Assembly (NCBI GenBank): GCA_963383645.1
Contig: OY726571.1
Location: 75,375,860-75,439,859, forward strand
Source: Muscardinus avellanarius
Taxonomy: Eukaryota; Chordata; Mammalia; Rodentia; Gliridae
Length of the DNA: 64,000 nucleotides
Direction: 5' to 3'
In this document: one piece after another, positions 13,701-22,700 of the stretch
How the letters are laid out: the number at the start of each line of letters is the position of its first letter
Numbering within the stretch: the first letter of the stretch is position 1
Program-made: the position numbers and the translations under genes
The notes under the pieces: model-generated
What the model was told of the DNA's origin: nothing
The model's input: the letters and a program-made list of their open reading frames with translations, nothing else
Databases searched by the model: none

Positions 13701-16700
13701 TGGCATGTGCCGGGGCTGGCCCCTTCCTTGGTGTTCGCTGTGGAGTTGGCAAAGCGCCACCCTCCAGCCTCGGGTTGCGGCTCCCACCCAGTGCTTCCTC
13801 CCTTCGCCCTCAGGTAGGCTGGAGGATTTACATTACTGGGTTCCTTAAGTCTCCTCTTGTTTTCCAGGTGTCTGCTCGCTCCTGGGACCACAATGAATTC
13901 TTTGCTCAGTTTGCTGGTGACCATACTCTTCTGTCTCCCGGATACTCTGCAATAATTGAGAAACTGGCTGAAGGGTTAGACATTCGGCTCAAATCCCCTG
14001 TGAGTGTCGTGGGGATAGGAGGCGGGAGGATGTGAAGTCTGGGGCCCAGGCTGCTCAGGAGACAGGCACTGGCTTGGACGGTCAGCCAGTGCCTTGTACT
14101 TCAGCGGCACAGCTGTGGCCCGCAGTCAGTAGCATTATCCATGTTAGAAGATGGGGCTACAGTTTGGAAACCGTAGTGCACAGGTGCATGCTCATTAATA
14201 ACAGATGCTGCAATTCCTCATCTCCTCTCAAGACAGTGCAGTTACTTTCACTTTAAAACGTTTCCTTCAAAGCTAAGCATGGTGGTGCAGCTTATACTCC
14301 CCTACTTAGGAGGCTGAGACAGGAAGATTGCAAGTTTGTGGCCAGCCTCAGCTACTTAAGGAGGCTCTCTGCAACTTAGTGAGACCCTGTTTCAAAATAA
14401 AAAATAAAAAACCTGTCATGGTGGCATACAACTGTAATCCCTGCACTTGAGAGGCTGAAACAGGAAGATTGTGGGTTTGAGGACAGCCTCAGCAAGTAGT
14501 GAGACTTGAACTAACCTGGTGAGACCCCGTTTCCAAATAAATAAAACTAAACCAGGGAAGGTAGAATACCTCTGGGTTCAATCCCCAGTACCACACACAT
14601 ACACACAAAAAAAGGCTGGGGATGTAGTTCAGAGGTAGAATGTCCCTGGATTCAATCCTCAAACACACACACCACACATTCCCTTCAACTCTGTTGCAGT
14701 GGGCTTATAGCCTACATTGTAATCATAGGGATGATTATATTTCACTATATTATGAAGATTTTCTGTATTCAAAGATACTTACAATTTTTAATTCCTTGAT
14801 TTTAGCTCTTAAGTATTGTTTAGATCTCTGAATGCCAAGAAATGATAACCCATAGCTTTAGAGACACACATTCTCATCGGAACTGGAAAGGGCCCTGATT
14901 TTAGCTCTCCTTTTTTTTCGTGGTATTGGGGATGGAACCCAGGGGCATTCTACCTGTGATCTACACCCTCAGCTCTGTTTTTTGTTCTTTACTTTGAAAC
15001 AGAGTCTCACTGAGTTGCAGAGGGCCTCACTAAGCTGAAGCTGTCCGCAAACCATGATCCTCCCATCTCAGCCTCCCAAATGCTGAGATTACAAGCGTGC
15101 ACCACCACGCCCGGCTCTCTAGCACTCTCTCTCTCTCATTCATGGCTGTGTCTCTTGAGCAGGTGCAGAGCATCGATTACACTGGAGACGAAGTGCAGGT
15201 GACCACGGGGGATGGCACGGGGTACTCTGCACAGAAGGTGAGTGCGGGGCTCCAGGAGGCAGAATCTGGCCCCAGGGCCCACAGGGAAGGGAAACAGTCT
15301 TTGCACTAGGAGCTTGCCTATGGCAGTCTGTTCAGAGCCTTGTTGGGTTTCTAAGGAATTAGGTATGCTCACTTGACTGTGTAAGCTGTGTACATGATTT
15401 AATTGGTCTGACGCCAGCTAGATTCATAGCAGAAGGAATTCTGACTAGTGTTCCTCAGAGTGGGTCCAGCTGAGAGTTGAACAAGAAAGGAACTTCCTTG
15501 ACCGGATAAATTTGGCAAATATTTATATACTACGCGGTACTTTCAGGAATATAGTGAAGGCCCTCAGAAGTCCTGTATTAAGAGAATCTGTTTGTTCTGT
15601 AATTCTGTGCTTTTTACCATGGAACCCTTTTCAAATTAAAAAAAAAAAAATTCTTGTTTTCATCTTGAAGTTATACTCTTATATAACTTAAGTACTTTCT
15701 GTAACTTAATGATGTTTGTCTATAGCCGTAGTAGGTGGATAGTGCAAGGTACTACTGATTCTAGTGCCTGCATCCAGTGAGATTTTGTCGCTTTGGAGAA
15801 CAAAGGCACACACTTGGGGCCTAGGGGGCTGAATAAACCTTGAAAGTTCAGGGGTTTTTTTTCGTTTTTTTTTTTTTTTTTTTTTTTGGTGGTACTGGGG
15901 GTGGAACCCAGAGGCTTCTACCTCCGGGCTATATTCCCAGACCTATTTTATATTTTATTTGGAAACAGGGTCTCACTAAGTTGCTGAGAGCCTCACTAAG
16001 TAGCTGAGGCTGGCTTCGAACCCGTGCGATCCTCCTGCCTCAGCCTCCTAAGCGCGGGGATGACAAGCGTGCGCCACCGCTCCCGGCTTGAAAGTTCAGT
16101 TTTGCCTTAAGCCATTAACAGATATCGAGGAACTTTACTTATTCCCAGACTGACTGTGCTTTCTACTCTTTATTTATGCAACACCTGTTTTGTAATCCTT
16201 GATAAATATCATACAGAAATAAAGGATAGTGTGCCCCATGGAGGGCAGAGCCTAGAGGCTGAGTCAGGGTGGGTGCCCTAGTATTCCTGCCATCAACTTC
16301 CTGGGAGCTCTGGGGCCAGCAGTAGTTCTCAGGCTGGGCTGCAGGTCGCAGTCGCCGAGGAGGTACTTGAAGACAAAGTGAACAGTGCCCCACCCTGCAG
16401 AGATTCTTGTGTTTTCAGAGCCTTCCAAGGGGTCCAGTTGCAGCACAGCTGGGAACCCTGGCTGCATTCTTCTTCTCGGTGGTCATCATTTTTCCTAAAA
16501 ACCACTTTTAAAATCGCAAGTCTAGCCGGGCGTGGTGGCACACACTTGTAATCCCCGCGCTTGGGAGGAGGATCACGCAAGTTCAAAGCCAGCCGTGCTG
16601 GCTTAAGAGAGCCTATTTCTTTCTTTCTTTTTTTTTTTTTTGTGGGTCTGGGGAAGGAACCCAGAGGCATTTGACCTCCGAGCTACACCCCCTGCCCTAT

Positions 16701-19700
16701 TTTTTATTCTTTATTTTGAAACCGGGTCTCACTGGATTGCAGAGGGCCTCACTAAGTAGCTGAGGCTGTCCGCAAACCGTGATCCTCCAGGTCTCAGCCT
16801 CCCAAATGCTGGGATTACAAGCATGCGCCACCACACCCGGCTAGAGACCCTGTTTCTAAATAAAAATATAAAAATAAGCTGGGCGTGGTGGCGCACGCTT
16901 GTAATCCCCGCGCTTGGGAGGCTGAGACAGGAGGATCTCTCAGGTTCGAAGCCAGCCTCAGCTACTTAGTGAGGCTCTCAGCAACTTAGTGAGACCCTGT
17001 TTCCAAATAAAATATAAAATAGGGCTGGGAGTATAGCCTGGAGGTAGAAAGCCCCTGGGTTCCACCCCTATTACCCCCCCCCACACACAAAATATATATA
17101 TATATGTCTGGGAGTGTAGGCCGGAGGTAGAAGGGCTTCCAGGAACCCCAGTACCACCAAAATAATAAATAAATAAATAAATAAAATAAAATAAAATAAA
17201 ATCGCAAGTCAGTGGACAGCTCAGCCCCGTGCTCTGTGACACGGCCTTGTGGTATCTGGCCACGTTTCTCTGCCTGGGCCCCACTGCTGACCCTGGCTGG
17301 CCACTGACCCTTCTGTCTTTGTACTCTGGCCTTCCAGAGAAATTAGGGTTTAGTTGCATGCTGCACTTTGAACATTCAAAAGCAAATGTTTTTATTTTTA
17401 TGTAGCTAGTATGCATTGCAGTTTGTGTTGGAAGTCTCCCCAGACATGTGAGTGAAAGCTTTCCAGCCCATGTGATGACCCACAAACCTTTGACAAACTG
17501 TAACTCAATCTGGGCTGCTTCTCCTGAGCTCTAGCGTCAGTTCCCATTCAGGGTGTGCCTGTATCATTTGTTTACTGGGGTTCTTGTGTTTTTAGACGCT
17601 TTTTTGTTAACCTGTATGAAGACATTTCGGTTTCTTTTTTTTTTTTTTTTTTTTTTTTTGTGGGTCTGAGGATGGAACCCAACAGCATTCAACCTCCGAA
17701 CTACACCCCCTGCCCTATTTTTTATTCTTTATTTTGAAACCAGGTCTCACTGAGTTGCAGAGGGCCTCACTAAGTAGCTGAGGCTGTCCGCGAACCGCGA
17801 TCCTCCTGTCTCAGCCTCCCGAATGCTGGGATTACAAGCGTGCACCACCACACCCGGCTCTTCATTTTTTTCTTTGCAGTTCATTCTTTCTTTCTCTCTT
17901 TTTTTTTTTTTTAAATAAGATTTCCTTAACCAGATGTGGTGGTATGTGCCTGTAGTCTCAGTACTTGGGAGGCTGAGACAGGAGGATGGCAGGTTCGGGG
18001 GCATCACTTGGAGGTAGAATGTCCCAGAGTTCAGTCCCCAGTACAAGCAACCCACCTAAAAAGGCATCCTTGCAGTTCTTTTTTTTTTTTTTTTTTTTTT
18101 GGTTGGGGGAGGTACTGACGGTGGAACCCAGGAGCTGTTGTACCTCCAGGTTATACTCCCAGACCTATTTTATACTTTATTTGGAAATAGGGTCTCGCTA
18201 AGTTGCTGAGAGCCTCACTAAGTAGCCAAGGCTGGCTTTGAACCTCTGCGATCCTCCTGTCTGAGCCTCCCAAGCGCTGGGATTACAAGCCTGCGCCACC
18301 ACACCCAGCTCTTGTTCTTACTTGTATTTCACCTGGTTAATTTTCTGTTGTTATTGCTTGTTTGGTTTGGCCACATGGTAGCTCTTACCTATAAACAGAT
18401 AGTAAATATTTTACTGAGGATATGGACACTTAAAAGATTTTAATGTGGCAGAAAATAAGGATAAAAGTTACAGGAAGAACCGTGAGCTTTCAGTGATCCA
18501 AATATCTGAACTCCTTGATGAGGGCTGGAGAGACAGGATGCTTGGGGTTCCGCTTTATCTGTCTCTCATCCTGTTGTCCTGCGCTGCAGGTACTAAACAC
18601 ACGTGTTCTTCCCAGACCAGCCTGTAGCTGAGGCTCTACGCAGGCACCGGGCCAGCCAGCCTGCCTGCCATGCTGACCTGAGGTGTGGATGGTGTGGCGG
18701 GCTTCTGCTTCACTTGGCTGCCTCTACTGACAAGCATGGAGGTCGTGGTGGTGGTTCATTGGAGAGAGTGGAGCCCCAGGGCCCAGTCAGGGGCAGGGCA
18801 CCAGGCACCCATTTTGCAGCGTGGGTTGTTCTTCGCGTGGCCTGGTCCTGGAGCTGGTAGCAGTAGCTGTGGCTTCCTGATTGTCGCAGTGGTTTTGGAG
18901 CCAGAAACTGATGATGGTGCTCTTTGGGGGCATTCTTGAGAGTCATTCTTAAGAATCATTCTTAAAGAATCAAGGCATTCTTGAAGAATCCACCTAACCT
19001 GTGTTTTTAGCCTCTTAACAATTCTTCAGAACCATTTGAGCCCTTGCAATAAATTACTTTATCCTTATAACATGGGGTATTGATCATCTCAAGACCAGAA
19101 ATAGAGAGGAATGCTCAGGAGTCCATTTTCCTGGAAGTAAACTTAGAGCAGCTGTGCTCTTGGGTTCAGTTGTTGTGTGTGTTAACTGTTAATCATTTCC
19201 CACAGGTGTTGGTCACCGTCCCATTGGCCATTCTACAGAAAGGTGCCATTCAGTTCAACCCACCGCTGTCGGAGAAGAAGATGAAGGCCATCAACAGCTT
19301 GGGCGCCGGCATCATTGAAAAGGTGGGCTCTGCGACGGTAGCTTCAAAACTCCAGGTTCACGTCAGGTGGGAGGAGTTACCTTGCGAGACGCAATAGCGG
19401 GTCGTGTCTGACTCCAGATACGATTCAGAGATTTCATTTGAATAATCTCAGGAAGAATACAAGGAATACTTATCAAAACAAAAGGCTGGCCGAGGTCTGA
19501 GTTTTGACTTTTAGGAGAATGGATCTTGTTACTCAGACTTCACCTGTGCTTATAAGAGTCGTTACTTCTCCTGCCTTCCTTGCCCGCTTTCTACCTACTG
19601 CCCCAGCGGGGACAGTGGTTTACTTCCTCTGCCTTTAAAATCTCCTTTAGCTTTGTGTGTGTGTGTGTGTGGGGGGGGGGTACTGGGGGTGGAACCCAGG

Positions 19701-22700
19701 GGCTTTTCTATCTCCGGGCTATACTCCCAGACCTATTTTCTACTTTATTTGGAAACAGGGTCTCACTAGTTGCTGAGAGCCTCACTAAGCAGCTGAGGCT
19801 GGCTTCGAACCTGTGCGATCCTCCTGTCTCAGCCTCCCGAGTGCTGGGATTACAAGCATGCGCCACCACGCCCGGCTTTAAAATCTCCTTTAGAAAAGCC
19901 TGCCGGTAGCCAGGCGTGATGGTGCACGCATGTAATCCCAGTGTGCGGGAAGCTGAGGCAGGAGGATCATTGGTTCACGGCCAGCCTCGGCTACTTAGTG
20001 AGGTCCTCTGCAAATTAGCAAGACCCTGCAGGTACGGGACCCGTGGGTTGTAGCTGTCTAGTGCCCCAAGACCAGGCCTCACCTGCAGGCTGGCCTGTGG
20101 GTTCCCAGTGGGTCCCGCCTTGACCCAGGGAGTGAGGAACCGGGAGGCAGGATGCTGAGGAGGGGAGCGGGAGAGAAGGCTGAAGGCAGCATGTGCTCCG
20201 GAGCAGAGCGTGTGCTGTGCCTTGGATTCGAGGTGCCTCTCACACCCTTCTTGTTTGCTTTCCAGATTGCCTTGCAATTTCCGTATAGATTTTGGGACAG
20301 TAAAGTTCAAGGAGCTGACTTTTTTGGCCATGTCCCACCCAGCGCCAGCCAGCGAGGACTCTTCGCTGTATACTATGATATGGATCCCCAGGTAGAATCA
20401 TGTGTGAAAACTGGCTTGAATTCCCATCTGAAAGTTTAGAATTTGTCAGTTATTAGGAACAAAGGAATATTGAGTGGGTTCATAAGATATGTTTACATTT
20501 GGGGCAGACACCTGGACTGGGTCACTTTTCCATGGAAAAGGAATGCTAGTATTTGCCTGATTTTCTTGAAGTACTAGTGTGACTTAGTGCTTGTGGAAAG
20601 AGTTATTTCACACTGAGGGGGAATTCCTCTTAGGCCGTAGGTGACAGCATAGTAATTGAGGAATTTGGAATTCCCCATCAGCCTTCTAGTTCACTGAAGG
20701 GCGGGCTGGTTGGCCCAGGTGGAGGGCCAGGGAGCCACCTGGCGAGGGGTGGGGAGAGGGAAGGGGTGCGCCTGGAACGCGGAAGCTGAGACTCCCCTGC
20801 CTTGCAGCTGTGTGGCTGCCTACAGAAGAATCACAGCCACTGTGCCCTGCTTTCTCTCAGTTCTTTTTTTTTTTTTTTTTTTTTTGGTGGTACTGGGGAT
20901 GGAACCCAGGGCCTTTCTACCTCCGGGCTATACTCCCAGACCTATTTTTAAATTTTTTTTTTTTTGGAAACAGGGTCTCACTAAGTTGCTGAGAGCCTCA
21001 GTAAGTAGCTGAGGCTGGCTTCGAACCTCCGCGATCCTCCTGTCTCAGCCTCCCAAGCACGGGGATTACAAGCGTGCGCCACCATGCCCGGCTCTCAGTT
21101 CTTTTTTAATAAGATTTCCTTAACCAGTTCCAAGAAACTGCCGTGAAGTTTCACCTGGAACCAAGGCAGTTCTTCACTTGAGAAAGCTTTTTCTGCAGAT
21201 CTTTCTTCTCAGTCTCTTTCTACTACTTTTGAAGCAAGGTTTGATAAGCAAATAGCCAAGAGAACCCTGAACCAGACATTTATATTAATTCCTAGTATTT
21301 TTTTTCCCAGCAGGGAACAGTCAAATGGGTATGAGTAATGTGTTTGTGGAAAATAGATGGGCAGTTGAAGGGAGAATAGGGGCAGTTGGAAGTTCTGAGA
21401 TTGACCTGTGAGGACGCCCTAGTGTTTTTGGAACTGAGCATTTAGAGATTGGAACTGATGCAAAAGTATCAGCCGCTTCCCCTCGCCATGTCTCTAGAAG
21501 CAGCAGAGCGTGTTGATGTCGGTGATCGCCGGTGAGGCCGTTGCGTCCGTTAGGACCCTGGATGACAAGCAGGTGCTGCAGCAGTGCATGGCCACCCTCC
21601 GGGAGCTGTTCAAGGAGCAGGTCAGCAGCGGCGGCTCTCCGGGGGTGTGGGCGAGGGGAGCCGCCCACGTTACTGAGTGCAGGGACCCCGAACAGCGGGC
21701 CGCACGACCTCGAGTGGCCCTCTTGCCACTTGAAGCCTGGGTCATTGGCTGGGGCTCACCTAGCAAGACAGTACAGCAGGGGTGACTCAACAACAGAAAC
21801 TTATTTTCTCACAGTCATTGGGGCTCTAAGATCAAGGTGTCAGCAGGGTTGTCTCTTTAGTAAAGGCTTCTCTTTGTGGTTTATAGATGGCCATCCTCTG
21901 TCTCCTCGCGCGGTCTCTTCTATGTCTGTGTCCTTATCTCCTTTTTATAGGGACAGAAACCAGTCAGATTGGATTGGACCTACGCCAACAACCGCATTTT
22001 AATTATTAAAGACCCGGTCCTGATAGTCACAGTCTGACCTGAGAAGGGTTGGGACTTCAGCATAGGCATTTGGGGGGCCAAGAACAGCCTTTTATACAAT
22101 TTTTTCCTCAACTCATACATATCCTCCTTTACTAAAGATGTAGAAGGCTAAGCATTTTCAATAGATCTATATTGACACACCCTAGAAGCTTTAGTTACAA
22201 CTTCCTTTTTTTGGGAAGGGTAATGGGGATGGAACTCAGGGGCCCTCTACCACTGGGCTGCACCCTCACCCCTGTTTATGTTTGGGGTTTTTTTTGTTGT
22301 TGTTTGAAAACAGTATTTCACTAAGTAGCTGAGGCTGGCCCTGAACCTGCAATCTCATCTCAGCCTCCCAAGTACTGGGATTACAGGCATGCACCACCTT
22401 GCCCAGCCAACTTTCCCTTAATAAAAGGGCTATTGTCCAGAATTATTATTATTGGGGGGGCAGTACTGGGGATGGAACCCAGGGGCATTCTACCGCCAGG
22501 CTACACCCTCAGCCCTATATTTTATTCTTTACTTTGAAATAGGGTCTCACTAAATTGCAGAAGGCCTACTAAGTAGCTGAGGTTGGCAACGAATCTATGA
22601 TCCTCCTGTCTCAGCCTCCCAAGTACTGGGATTACAGATGTGTACCACCATGCCCGGCTTCAGAATTTTCTTGATTCCCACACAGGCAATCTTTTATTCT

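Larger units (their letters stand above)
16523..17197 (+). repeat. Three-level nested SINE: host element with deleted B1 segment
   Basis: The host SINE begins AGCCGGGCGTGGTGG (16524), is broken at about 16620, resumes at 16843-16876 and finishes with its ID half at about 17090-17197 (GGGCTTCCAGGAACCCCAG version). AAAATCGCAAGTC flanks the whole block at 16510-16522 and 17198-17210, proving that these pieces are one insertion. Confidence 0.9.
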
